Source: an uncultured Bacteroidia bacterium (GTDB lineage: Bacteria > Bacteroidota > Bacteroidia > SpSt-205). Taken from it: a stretch of DNA of 16,230 nt. The notes below the pieces were generated by a model. The model saw only the letters and a program-made list of their open reading frames with translations. It was not told the DNA's origin and searched no databases. Location of the stretch: assembly GCA_937995505.1 (NCBI GenBank), contig CALKJV010000171.1, positions 1 to 16,230 on the forward strand, read 5' to 3'. The first letter of the stretch is position 1. Each line of letters begins with the position of its first letter. Positions 6,524-13,972 of the stretch are shown here, in pieces. Position numbers and translations under genes: made by a program.

Positions 6524-8029
6524 ATGTCTGTGCTTGAGAAGCTCCATGCCGAGCTGCGCCGGCAGGCACTTTTAGGGGGGGCTGTACATGTTATCACTTG
6601 GGATCAGGAGGTTTGCATGCCCAAAGCAGGAGCGGCTCACCGAGCCGCTGTGGTTGGGACTCTCATGGCCTTTCTGCATCAGAGGGCCCAAAAAGAGCTC
6701 ATTCCGCTTCTGCGGGAAGCCTCGCAGGATCCTGCGCTTTCCGATGAGCAACGACACAGCATAGAAGTGCTCCTGGAGGAGGTAGAGATAGCTGAGAAGA
6801 TCCCTGAAGAACTCGTACAGGCCTTTTCAGAGACAGCAAGTCTCGCACAGATAGCTTGGGTAGAGGCCCGAGAGAAGTCTGATTTCTCTGTATTTGCGCC
6901 TTATCTTGAGAAGCTTGTCTCTCTCTCGCAAGAAAAAGCCCAAGCTATTGGGTATCAAGAAGAGCCTTACGAGGCGCTGCTCCACTTGTATGAGCGAAGT
7001 ATCTCCCCTTCGGAGGTAGAGGCGCTTTTTGCGCAGGTGCGGCCGTTTCTCGTAGAGACCCTCCGCCTTTGCCAAGAGAATCCTGTAGAGGGCTTAGAGG
7101 GGCCAAGCTTGGCTTTGCCTGCTTCGGCTCAGCGTGCGCTGGTAGAGCAGGTCCTCACGAAGCTCGGATATGACCTCGGCCGGGGACGGATAGACCTCTC
7201 TGCGCATCCTTTCTGTAGCGGGTTCAATCCCGACGATGTGCGCATCACTATCCGCATCTACGAAGACGACCTTACTATGGCGCTGGGCTCGGCCCTGCAT
7301 GAAATGGGGCATGCCTTGTACGAGCAGGGCTTACCCCGAGAACCCCTGGGCTGGCCTATCACTACGGCAGCCTCTCTCAGCATCCACGAATCGCAGTCGC
7401 GCTTCTGGGAAAATCATGTCGGAAATACCCTCGCTTTCTGGGAGTACTTATACACGCAGGTGCTGCCTGCTTACCAGCCGGCCTGGCTAAGCGAGTATAC
7501 CCCCCTTACCTTAGCTCGGCGGGTCAATCGCATTCAACCTCACCTGATTCGCATCCAGTCGGATGAAGTGAGCTATCATCTGCATATTTTGCTCCGCTTT
7601 GAGCTGGAGCGTGCCCTGATTAATGGAGACCTGCGGGTGGCTGACCTGCCAGCTGCCTGGAATGAAAAGGTGCGGCAGTATTTAGGCTTAGAGGTGCCAA
7701 ATGATGCTCAGGGGGTTTTGCAAGATATTCACTGGTCTATGGGGAACTTTGGGTACTTCCCGACCTACTCCTTAGGTAGCTTTTATGCGGCGCAGTTTGC
7801 GGCTGCCATAGAGGCTGCGCATCCGGGCTGGGAGTCGGCCCTCCGTCAAGGGGAAGCGACCCTCCCCTTCAGCTGGCTCCGGACCCATATACATGCGCAC
7901 GGAAAGTTGTATTCCTCTCAGGAGCTGTGCGAAAAGGCTACGGGAGAGCCTCTTTCGGCTCGCCATTTTATCCAGTACATCCGTAGTAAGGTCGCGCAGT
8001 TGTACGCAGGTCTCTCACTACCTGTGTGA
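6524..8029 (+). CDS. Metallocarboxypeptidase, family M32 (carboxypeptidase Taq type)
   Basis: A 501-residue zinc carboxypeptidase that removes C-terminal residues from peptides in the cytoplasm; the length equals that of the family. All M32 signatures are present: H259-E-M-G-H263 (two zinc ligands and the catalytic Glu), H288-E-S-Q-S-R-F-W-E-N (third ligand E289), IRIQSDEVSYHLH (the IRxxAD motif, with Ser for Ala), and GVLQDIHWSMGNFGYFPTYSLG. The start at 6524 (MSVLEKLHAEL) is chosen over a longer frame from 6485 because the -7 box sits at 6512-6519. It heads a tight group: its TGA stop overlaps the GTG start of the exporter (GTGTGA). Role is probably peptide recycling; no specific substrate can be inferred. 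Confidence 0.95.
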   Translation: MSVLEKLHAELRRQALLGGAVHVITWDQEVCMPKAGAAHRAAVVGTLMAFLHQRAQKELIPLLREASQDPALSDEQRHSIEVLLEEVEIAEKIPEELVQAFSETASLAQIAWVEAREKSDFSVFAPYLEKLVSLSQEKAQAIGYQEEPYEALLHLYERSISPSEVEALFAQVRPFLVETLRLCQENPVEGLEGPSLALPASAQRALVEQVLTKLGYDLGRGRIDLSAHPFCSGFNPDDVRITIRIYEDDLTMALGSALHEMGHALYEQGLPREPLGWPITTAASLSIHESQSRFWENHVGNTLAFWEYLYTQVLPAYQPAWLSEYTPLTLARRVNRIQPHLIRIQSDEVSYHLHILLRFELERALINGDLRVADLPAAWNEKVRQYLGLEVPNDAQGVLQDIHWSMGNFGYFPTYSLGSFYAAQFAAAIEAAHPGWESALRQGEATLPFSWLRTHIHAHGKLYSSQELCEKATGEPLSARHFIQYIRSKVAQLYAGLSLPV

Positions 8030-8229
8030 AAGCTTCCAGCGTCGTACTACGGCTACTGCGGCTGCTGCTCCGTACCGGGTGGCTTTTTTGGGGGGCTTTT
8101 GGGCTGGTAAGCTTAGCTTCGCTCTTCCAGCCCCTGCGCCCGTACATTTACAAGTATGTCATTGACCATCCCCTGCGTTCGGGAGAGGTGTCCCAGCTTC
8201 TGTGGTGGGGGGGCTGCTGGTGGTTCTAA
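8026..8229 (+). CDS. N-terminal fragment of ABC exporter, frame 0 before the frameshift
   Basis: A 67-residue frame starting at GTG 8026, overlapping the peptidase stop. It carries a cationic amphipathic stretch (VVLRLLRLLLRTG), a first membrane helix (WLFWGAFGLVSLASLF) and the typical RPYIYKYVIDHPL segment of ABC exporter N-termini. It then runs into a stop at 8227 after the G-run. The missing continuation (LLVVLTLLHAGVLRGQ, second membrane helix) is present in the -1 frame from the same G-run. Together they give one normal exporter of about 547 residues. As read, this fragment alone would not be a functional protein. Confidence 0.7.
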   Translation: MKASSVVLRLLRLLLRTGWLFWGAFGLVSLASLFQPLRPYIYKYVIDHPLRSGEVSQLLWWGGCWWF

Positions 8230-9668
8230 CGCTCCTTCATGCGGGTGTACTGCGAGGACAAGTGCTCCTTACCCAAAAGCTCGCTTGGGCAGCTACCGAG
8301 CGCCTCCGAAAGCAGCTTTTTGATAAGGTGCTTCGCTTAGCCATCCCGACCTTGGATAAATACCCTAGCGGCCTCTTGTATACTCGTACCCTCACCGATA
8401 CACAGACGCTCCAGAGTACCTTAGCAGAGACTATCCTCGTCATCGCCGGCGAAGTGCTGCAGCTGATATTTCTCGTAGGGCTCATGTTTGTGGTGGATCC
8501 CACTTTGGCTGCGCTGACCTTGATAACCATGCCTATTGGGCTATTTACTTCGCGCTATTTTGCGAGAAAGATTCGCGAAAGCTTCTCGCGGGTTCGCTAC
8601 TACATCGCTCGTATCAATGGCTTTTTACAGGAGCTTTTTCAGGGGCGGGAGACGTCTGACTCGTTAGGTTTAGACTCGGCCCTATGGCGGATTTTTTCTC
8701 GCCTCAATCGCTTGTATTATAGCAGCTATCGGCGAGTGATAGGGTATTTTGCGCTGTTTTTTCCAGCTATGGAACTCGTTACGCTACTGGGGCTTTCGCT
8801 TGTGCTGCTAGTGGGTAGCTATCTCATCTATACTGGCCAGAGCACCATTGGAGCACTGGTAGCTTTTACGCTGTATCAGCAGCTTTTCTTTCGCCCTTTT
8901 CGGATTATCGCCGATCAAGTCAATAGCCTGCAAATGGGCCTCGTAAGTGCAGAGCGAATCTTTGCTCTACTAGACCATCCGGCCGAGGAGCCGCAGGGAG
9001 GGCAGGTACCGGCGATTCCGCCTCCTTATGTATTGGAGATAGAAGGGCTTCGCTTTGGCTACGACCCGGAGAAGCCGCTTTTTTTGGAGTTCAGCTTAAG
9101 GGCCGAGCCAGGCAAAGTGTATAGCATCGTAGCCCCCACTGGGCGGGGGAAAAGTACGCTCTTTTACCTCCTTCTGGGCTATTATGCGCCCCAAGCGGGC
9201 AAGCTCTCTTTCGGGGGACTTTCCCTTTCTGAGTGGGATAAACAGGCTTTGCGGCAAAAGATTGCGTACATTCCCCAGGAGCCGGTCCTTTTTGAGGGCA
9301 CTTTACGAGAGAACCTGAACCTTTTCCGAGAGGTGCCAGATGCGGAGCTTTGGGAAGCTATAGAGCGGTTGGGCTTGCGTTCGTATGTGGAGGGCTGGTC
9401 GCTTGACCAGCTGGTGACTGCCAGCGGGGCTCCCTTCTCTGCCGGAGAAAAGCAGCTCATAGCGCTGTGGCGTGCAGCTCTCCAGCGCCCCGCTTTGTGG
9501 ATCTTAGACGAGCCGACCGCTCACATTGACCCCGCCACAGAAGCCCTTCTTTACAGTCGCCTGCGGAATTTAGCTCAGGATGCTATTGTGCTTTTGGTAG
9601 CACATCGTCCTGAGGCTCAGCACTACTCTGACGAGACGCTGTATCTACCTGCCGTGGATGCTGCCTGA
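8202..9668 (+). CDS. ABC transporter, exporter type, fused permease and ATPase (5'-frameshifted)
   Basis: The main 488-codon part of a half-size ABC exporter of the MsbA/multidrug type, which would export lipid or another hydrophobic compound as a dimer. The membrane domain (about five further helices, e.g. LIFLVGLMFVVDPTLAAL and LLGLSLVLLVGSYLIY) is followed by a nucleotide-binding domain. That domain has Walker A APTGRGKST (311-319), Q-loop YIPQEPVLFEG, signature FSAGEKQ (a variant of LSGGQ, 412-418), Walker B LWILDEPT, D-loop TAHID and the H-loop VAHRP. The nominal GTG at 8202 is probably not the true start: the first membrane helix is encoded in the preceding frame from 8026, joined by a -1 shift at 8207-8213. 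Everything after the shift is intact. The stop overlaps the next gene by 11 bp, so the gene sits inside an operon. Confidence 0.85.
   Translation: MVGGLLVVLTLLHAGVLRGQVLLTQKLAWAATERLRKQLFDKVLRLAIPTLDKYPSGLLYTRTLTDTQTLQSTLAETILVIAGEVLQLIFLVGLMFVVDPTLAALTLITMPIGLFTSRYFARKIRESFSRVRYYIARINGFLQELFQGRETSDSLGLDSALWRIFSRLNRLYYSSYRRVIGYFALFFPAMELVTLLGLSLVLLVGSYLIYTGQSTIGALVAFTLYQQLFFRPFRIIADQVNSLQMGLVSAERIFALLDHPAEEPQGGQVPAIPPPYVLEIEGLRFGYDPEKPLFLEFSLRAEPGKVYSIVAPTGRGKSTLFYLLLGYYAPQAGKLSFGGLSLSEWDKQALRQKIAYIPQEPVLFEGTLRENLNLFREVPDAELWEAIERLGLRSYVEGWSLDQLVTASGAPFSAGEKQLIALWRAALQRPALWILDEPTAHIDPATEALLYSRLRNLAQDAIVLLVAHRPEAQHYSDETLYLPAVDAA
8207..8214 (+). other. Frameshift site: run of seven G within the ABC exporter gene
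   Basis: Reading frame 0 from 8026 crosses GGG-GGC at 8209-8214 and stops at 8227. Slipping back one base on G_GGG_GGC (8208-8214), or having one more G, restores the frame LLWWGG-LLVVLTLL. The heptamer fits the X_XXY_YYZ pattern of -1 slippery sites. A purine-rich GGGAGAGG lies at 8181-8188, about 20 nt upstream. Homopolymer error is an equally simple explanation. Confidence 0.75.
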
Positions 9669-10455
9669 GCACTGGATTGTTTTGCCTACATACAACGAGG
9701 CCGAAAACATTCTCCGTATGCTGGAGGTGATCCAGCGGCTTCCAGAGCCTTTTGGGGTGCTGGTAGTGGATGATAATTCGCCGGATGGCACGGCGCAGCT
9801 CGTGCGCCAGTATCAAGCGGAGCATCCAAATGCGCCTGTGGCCCTTCTGGTGCGCCCCGCCAAAGAAGGATTAGGCCGGGCTTATGAGAGTGGCTTCCAG
9901 TGGGTGCTAAAGCACACCTCGGCGCAGTATATCTATGAGATGGATGCGGATTTTAGCCATCCGCCTCGGTATCTTGTAGATTTGCGTCGGGCCCTTGGTG
10001 AGGCAGACTTGGTCGTGGGTTCTCGGTATCTGCGAGGTGTCAATGTGGTCAATTGGCCTCTGAGCCGAATCCTCCTGAGCTATGGAGCTAGCTGGTACGT
10101 GCGGCTCGTTACAGGCCTGCCTGTTAGCGATCCTACGGCAGGTTTTGTGGGCTATCGGCGGAGCCTTCTTGAGAAAATTCTAGCCATAGGGCCCATTCGC
10201 TTTCGGGGCTATGCCTTCCAGATAGAGATGAAGTACAAAGCCTACTTGGCGGGGGCTCGGATCGTGGAGGTACCTATTGTCTTTGTGGAGCGGGAGGCGG
10301 GCTATTCTAAGATGAGCCGCCAAGTGATACAGGAAGCCATTTGGGGGGTACTATGGCTGCGGTTTCGGCGGCGGCGCTTGCGTGAAGCCCTCAGCTGTGC
10401 AGCCACTCCAGCGGAAAGTTCGGCGCCTGCCAGCCTTTCTGAAGGCGCACCGTAG
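9658..10455 (+). CDS. Polyprenol-phosphate mannosyltransferase-like GT2 (DPM1 type)
   Basis: A 265-residue glycosyltransferase that would transfer a hexose from a nucleotide sugar to polyprenyl phosphate on the cytoplasmic face of the membrane. It has the DPM1-type motif set: LPTYNEAENI (9-18), VVDDNSPDGTA (36-46), EGLGRAYESGF (70-80), the D96-A-D98 metal motif followed by FSHPP, VGSRYLRG (120-127), SDPTAGFVGYR (157-167) and the conserved tail VFVEREAGYSKMS. No C-terminal membrane/GtrA domain follows, as in bacterial single-domain homologues. After RRRRLREAL comes a low-complexity Ala/Ser tail that overlaps holB by 65 bp on the other strand. The start at 9658 overlaps the exporter stop, so both are read from one mRNA; they may share a role in envelope lipid or glycan traffic (inference). 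Confidence 0.87.
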   Translation: MLPEHWIVLPTYNEAENILRMLEVIQRLPEPFGVLVVDDNSPDGTAQLVRQYQAEHPNAPVALLVRPAKEGLGRAYESGFQWVLKHTSAQYIYEMDADFSHPPRYLVDLRRALGEADLVVGSRYLRGVNVVNWPLSRILLSYGASWYVRLVTGLPVSDPTAGFVGYRRSLLEKILAIGPIRFRGYAFQIEMKYKAYLAGARIVEVPIVFVEREAGYSKMSRQVIQEAIWGVLWLRFRRRRLREALSCAATPAESSAPASLSEGAP

Positions 10456-11419
10456 CTTCCCACAAAAGTAAACTCGGGCTAAGGTGCGCTTCTATCTCAT
10501 CCGCTAAGGAAAGAAGCGTATCCACTCCCAAAGCTTTTTGGGCGAGGTTGAGCTGGGGATGGTCTAAGATGAGCTGCGTGCCCATGAGCAGCAGTTCGCT
10601 AAGCTGGGGGGCTTGGGCGAGCAGCTCAAGGGTTTCAGAGAGGTCGGCAGGAGGAGTAGAGGCCCATATCGCCCGTAACCAGCTCCGCAAAGCCTGTATG
10701 TAAGGTGTCTGCTCGGGAGAAAGGAGTCGGCGCAGTCTCGCATAGCTGCCTCGGGCCATGCGCAGCGTGGCTATGGGGAGCTCTTGTCCTGCTAAGGCGC
10801 GTAAGGCTTCATCGTTTAGCGGAGGAAACCGCCATACTTGGCACCGAGAACGAAGCGTGGCAGGCAAAGCCTCAGCCCGAGTCGCAAGAAAGAGAAAGAG
10901 CACATTTGCTGGGGGCTCTTCTACGAGCTTGAGCAGGGCGTTAGCGGCCTGGCGGGTAAGGAGCTCTGCATGCCAAAAGACAATCACGCGCCAGCTCCCC
11001 GACGGTACCGATAAGCTCAAAAAACTCTGAAGGTGGCGTGCTACTTCTACGCCGATGGAGAGGCTGCCTTTTGTGCCGAGGAGGTTTTCCCATTCTGCGA
11101 GGGAGAGAAGGAGGTCAGCCCGAAGCGCTTCCCGAAATCGGTTTACGGCTTCTTCTATGGGCATAGAGCTGGGCTTAGGCACTGCCAGCCATAGGTGCGG
11201 ATGACTTAGGGTGGGCACTGGGGTCTCTTTGCCTTGCCCGAAGAGAGAGGCGGCAACTTGTAGGGCTAAGGGGGTTTTTCCGATGCCTTCGGGACCTACC
11301 CACAGAAGCGCTGCTGGTAGGCGCTCTTGCGCACGCAGCCTCTCCCACCGCTCCTGTGCAACTGAACCGTAAGGCCACTGCTCCCAAGACACGCCCCAAA
11401 GCTCGCTAATCCCGGCCAA
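10391..11419 (-). CDS. holB: DNA polymerase III, delta' subunit
   Basis: A clamp-loader subunit of the AAA+ family that helps open the beta sliding clamp at primer ends. The 342 residues show GPEGIGKT (Walker A-like, 42-49), AELLTRQAANALLKLVEEPP (151-170, the most typical delta'/gamma block), FLFLATRAEALPATLRSRC with the SRC motif at 191-193, then a helical collar domain. Only one Cys is present, so the usual four-Cys zinc module after the P-loop is absent; its place is taken by a short GQGKETPVPTLSHPH stretch. The longest frame starts with TTG at 11419. An alternative is GTG at 11392 (residue 10), which has a GAGCTTTG box 4 nt before it, the spacing seen at other starts here. The 3' end overlaps the mannosyltransferase gene by 65 bp. 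Confidence 0.87.
   Translation of the reverse strand: MAGISELWGVSWEQWPYGSVAQERWERLRAQERLPAALLWVGPEGIGKTPLALQVAASLFGQGKETPVPTLSHPHLWLAVPKPSSMPIEEAVNRFREALRADLLLSLAEWENLLGTKGSLSIGVEVARHLQSFLSLSVPSGSWRVIVFWHAELLTRQAANALLKLVEEPPANVLFLFLATRAEALPATLRSRCQVWRFPPLNDEALRALAGQELPIATLRMARGSYARLRRLLSPEQTPYIQALRSWLRAIWASTPPADLSETLELLAQAPQLSELLLMGTQLILDHPQLNLAQKALGVDTLLSLADEIEAHLSPSLLLWEATVRLQKGWQAPNFPLEWLHS
10423..10448. terminator. Hairpin in the convergent overlap of the mannosyltransferase gene and holB
   Basis: GCGCCT (10423-10428) pairs with AGGCGC (10443-10448), with an inner CAG/CTG pairing. It lies inside both convergent coding ends. It reads the same from both sides and could slow transcription both ways, but no T-tract follows on either strand. 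Confidence 0.3.
11397..11404 (-). promoter_or_regulatory. Weak -7-like box (GAGCTTTG) near the holB start
   Basis: One mismatch from TAnnTTTG, ending 4 nt before the in-frame GTG at 11392. It supports, but does not prove, a holB start nine codons inside the longest frame. Confidence 0.25.
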
Positions 11420-11477
11420 ATCTCAATCCTTGCACAAGGTTGGAAACTCGTACGGCTACTTTTTGTTTTATGCTTCG

Positions 11478-11485
11478 TACCTTTG
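11478..11485 (+). promoter_or_regulatory. -7 box (TACCTTTG) of ahcY
   Basis: A perfect TAnnTTTG match, 2 nt before the ATG at 11488 and 8 nt before the ATG at 11494. A T-rich CTACTTTTTGTTTTATG tract lies just upstream. The closeness of the box makes the TTG-initiated extension from 11440 unlikely. Confidence 0.6.
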
Positions 11486-11493
11486 CTATGCCT

Positions 11494-12801
11494 ATGCTTA
11501 CACAAACGCAAGATTTCAAGGTAGCAGACCTGTCGCTGGCCGAATGGGGTCGGCGGGAGATCCGCCTTGCTGAAGCCGAGATGCCTGGTCTCATGGCCAT
11601 CCGAGAACGCTATCGTGACAGCAAGCCACTTAAGGGGGCTCGTATTGCTGGCTGCTTGCATATGACCACAGAAACTGCTGTGCTCATTGAAACTTTAGTA
11701 GATTTAGGGGCAGAGGTGCGCTGGTCCTCCTGCAACCCCTTCTCTACACAAGACCAGGCGGCGGCAGCTATTGCTGCGGCGGGCATCCCCGTCTTCGCTT
11801 GGAAAGGGCAAACCGACGAAGAGTACTGGTGGTGCGTAGAGCAAACGCTCTTCTTCGGCAGCCCTGACCGACCTCTAAATATGATCTTAGACGATGGGGG
11901 CGACCTTACCCAGCTCATCATTGAGAAGTATCCTCACCTGGCGAAAAATATCCGTGGTGTCTCAGAGGAAACTACCACAGGCGTGCGCCGCTTGTATGAG
12001 TATGCGGAGCAGGGTAAGCTGCCTTTCCCCGCCATCAATGTAAATGACTCAGTGACCAAGTCTAAGTTTGACAACATCTACGGCTGCCGAGAATCTGCGG
12101 TAGATGCGGTTCGCCGAGCCACAGGCGTCATGATTTCGGGGAAAACCGTAGTGGTGGCCGGTTATGGCGATGTCGGGGCAGGTACAGCTCAAGCTTTCGC
12201 TGGGGCTGGTGCGCAAGTGATTGTCACCGAAATAGACCCTATTTGTGCGCTCCAAGCGGTAATGGATGGCTTCCGCGTGATGAAGATGGATAACGCTGTT
12301 CCGCTGGCAGACATTATTATCACCGCTACGGGCAACCGGGATATTGTTACGGCTCGCCACTTTCTCGCTATGAAAGATAAGGCTATTGTGGGCAATATCG
12401 GGCATTTTGACTTGGAGATTGATGTCGCCTGGCTCAATAAGCACTACGGCCACACCAAATACACCATCAAGCCCTACGTGGATGTGTACAGCGTAGAAGG
12501 TAAGGAGATTATCCTACTTGCCGAAGGGCGTCTCATGAATCTCGCCTGCGCGGAGGGTCATCCTTCCTTTGTGATGTCCTGCTCTTTTGCGAATCAGGTG
12601 CTGGCGCAGCTGGAGCTCTGGATGAAAGGGGATCAGTACGAAAATAAAGTCTATACCCTGCCCAAGCACCTGGATGAGATGGTTGCTCGCTTGCACCTGG
12701 CTAAGCTGGGCGCAGAGCTGGATGAGCTTACGCCCGAGCAGGCTCGGTACATCGGGGTACCTGTTGAAGGGCCGTATAAGCCGGAGTGGTATCGGTACTG
12801 A
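11494..12801 (+). CDS. ahcY: Adenosylhomocysteinase (S-adenosylhomocysteine hydrolase)
   Basis: Splits S-adenosylhomocysteine into adenosine and homocysteine with bound NAD, removing the product inhibitor of methyltransferases. The 435-residue form lacks the ~40-residue insertion of many proteobacterial enzymes. Landmarks are WSSCNPFSTQDQAAAAI, LDDGGDLT, GVSEETTTG, the substrate-site NDSVTKSKFDN with its Lys and Asp, the NAD-binding VVAGYGDVGAGTAQAFAG (about residue 220), GNIGHFD, MSCSFANQ, and the intact C-terminal KPEWYRY whose Lys and Tyr reach into the neighbouring subunit's NAD site. The start could be 11488 (MPMLTQTQ) or 11494 (MLTQTQ); 11494 leaves room for the transcription start after the -7 box. 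It is a single-gene unit ending in the terminator at 12838-12872. Confidence 0.95.
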   Translation: MLTQTQDFKVADLSLAEWGRREIRLAEAEMPGLMAIRERYRDSKPLKGARIAGCLHMTTETAVLIETLVDLGAEVRWSSCNPFSTQDQAAAAIAAAGIPVFAWKGQTDEEYWWCVEQTLFFGSPDRPLNMILDDGGDLTQLIIEKYPHLAKNIRGVSEETTTGVRRLYEYAEQGKLPFPAINVNDSVTKSKFDNIYGCRESAVDAVRRATGVMISGKTVVVAGYGDVGAGTAQAFAGAGAQVIVTEIDPICALQAVMDGFRVMKMDNAVPLADIIITATGNRDIVTARHFLAMKDKAIVGNIGHFDLEIDVAWLNKHYGHTKYTIKPYVDVYSVEGKEIILLAEGRLMNLACAEGHPSFVMSCSFANQVLAQLELWMKGDQYENKVYTLPKHLDEMVARLHLAKLGAELDELTPEQARYIGVPVEGPYKPEWYRY

Positions 12802-12829
12802 GCTGGCTGGGCTTGCATAGCCGCGAGTC

Positions 12830-13972
12830 CTAACTCAAAGGGCGGGAAGAGGTTTCTCGCCCTTGTTTTTTTATTTCGGCCAGAAGCTGTACGATGGCGG
12901 CATAGAGCGCTTCTAAGTTCAGCTTTGCGACGGCAGAGATGAAGACCGTGGGGTAAGGGTTTTGGGCTCGCCAGCTTTCCTCGAGTAGCTCGCGCTGGTC
13001 GGGGGTTAGCTTGTCTATTTTATTCATCACGATGAGGAGGGGTATCTCCGCGGCTCCGATGGTTTCTAAAGTTCGCTCTACTGTGCGGATCTGCTCCAAG
13101 TAGCCCGGGCTACTGGCATCTACGACAAGGAGGAGGAGGTCAGCTTCTCGCACTTCGGCGAGGGTAGTGTGGAAGGCTTCCAGTAGGCGCGGGGGGAGTA
13201 AGCGGATAAAACCCACCGTGTCAGACAGCAGGAAAGGCGTGCCATTCAGCACGACCTTACGGGTGGTGGTATCTAGCGTAGCGAAAAGGCGGTCGGCTAC
13301 GAGGATGGGGGCTTTGGTGATGAGGCGCATGAGGGTAGATTTGCCGACATTGGTATAGCCGACGAGGGCGACTCGGGGCAGAGTTTCTCGGCCGTGTCGG
13401 CGCACTTCAGCTTGCCGGCGAAAAGCTTCCAGCTTCTCTTTGAGCTGGGTGATTTGGCGGCGTAGTTTGCGGCGGTCGGCCTCCAACTGCTGCTCTCCGC
13501 CACCGCCCCGCAAACCTATCCCCCCCCTTTCCCGCGACAAGTGCGTCCATCGGTGGGCCAGACGCGGCAGCTCGTACTCTAAACGCGCAAGCTCTACTTG
13601 GGCTTTTGCTTGAGCCGTGCGGGCGTTGCGCGCAAAAATTTCCAGGATCAGCCCCTCTCGGTCTGTCACAGGCTTTTCCCAAGCTTTTTCTAAGTTTCGC
13701 ACCTGTACGGCAGAGAGATCGGCATCTACGAGCACAAAGTCTATATTGTCTTTTTTCTCATCCAGTAAGGCTTTGATCTCCTCTACGCGGCCTTTGGTGA
13801 GGAAAGTGGCGGGATCTGGGCGGCGCCAGCTGTAACTGCGCACCTCCTGTACTCCATAGCCAGCGCTGTGCACGAGAAACACCAGCTCATCTAAGTACTC
13901 TTCGCTCTGCTCTGGACTCTCTGCGGGGCCTTCTATGCGTACGACGAGGGCACGAAGGGGTTGGCTATTCAT
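12830..13972 (-). CDS. hflX: Ribosome-associated GTPase HflX
   Basis: A GTPase of the TRAFAC class that binds the 50S subunit and splits or rescues stalled ribosomes under stress such as heat. Of 380 residues, the N-terminal domain (1-190) has ATFLTKGRVEEIK, TDREGLILEIFARNARTAQA and the Gly-rich HflX hallmark RGGIGLRGGGGEQQLEADRR (150-168 area) leading into a coiled coil. The G domain has GYTNVGKST (205-213), DTVGF (251-255), NKID (317-320) and VFISA. The start at 13972 overlaps the stop of the upstream beta-propeller gene as ATGA, indicating translational coupling and shared transcription. The end is convergent with ahcY, 28 bp apart. Intact. Confidence 0.95.
   Translation of the reverse strand: MNSQPLRALVVRIEGPAESPEQSEEYLDELVFLVHSAGYGVQEVRSYSWRRPDPATFLTKGRVEEIKALLDEKKDNIDFVLVDADLSAVQVRNLEKAWEKPVTDREGLILEIFARNARTAQAKAQVELARLEYELPRLAHRWTHLSRERGGIGLRGGGGEQQLEADRRKLRRQITQLKEKLEAFRRQAEVRRHGRETLPRVALVGYTNVGKSTLMRLITKAPILVADRLFATLDTTTRKVVLNGTPFLLSDTVGFIRLLPPRLLEAFHTTLAEVREADLLLLVVDASSPGYLEQIRTVERTLETIGAAEIPLLIVMNKIDKLTPDQRELLEESWRAQNPYPTVFISAVAKLNLEALYAAIVQLLAEIKKQGRETSSRPLS
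12838..12872 (+). terminator. Intrinsic terminator of ahcY, inside the 3' end of hflX
   Basis: An 11-bp stem AAGGGCGGGAA / TTCTCGCCCTT (one G-U pair, 5-nt loop) is followed by G and seven T (12866-12872) on the plus strand. It lies 36 bp after the ahcY stop. It overlaps the last codons of convergent hflX, so the hflX C-terminal codons also encode this signal. Confidence 0.85.

Noticed and set aside
8202..8204. GTG as the genuine start of the ABC exporter
   Set aside because: The upstream frame encodes the expected first membrane helix and joins at the G-run, so the GTG is more likely just where the shifted frame happens to open.
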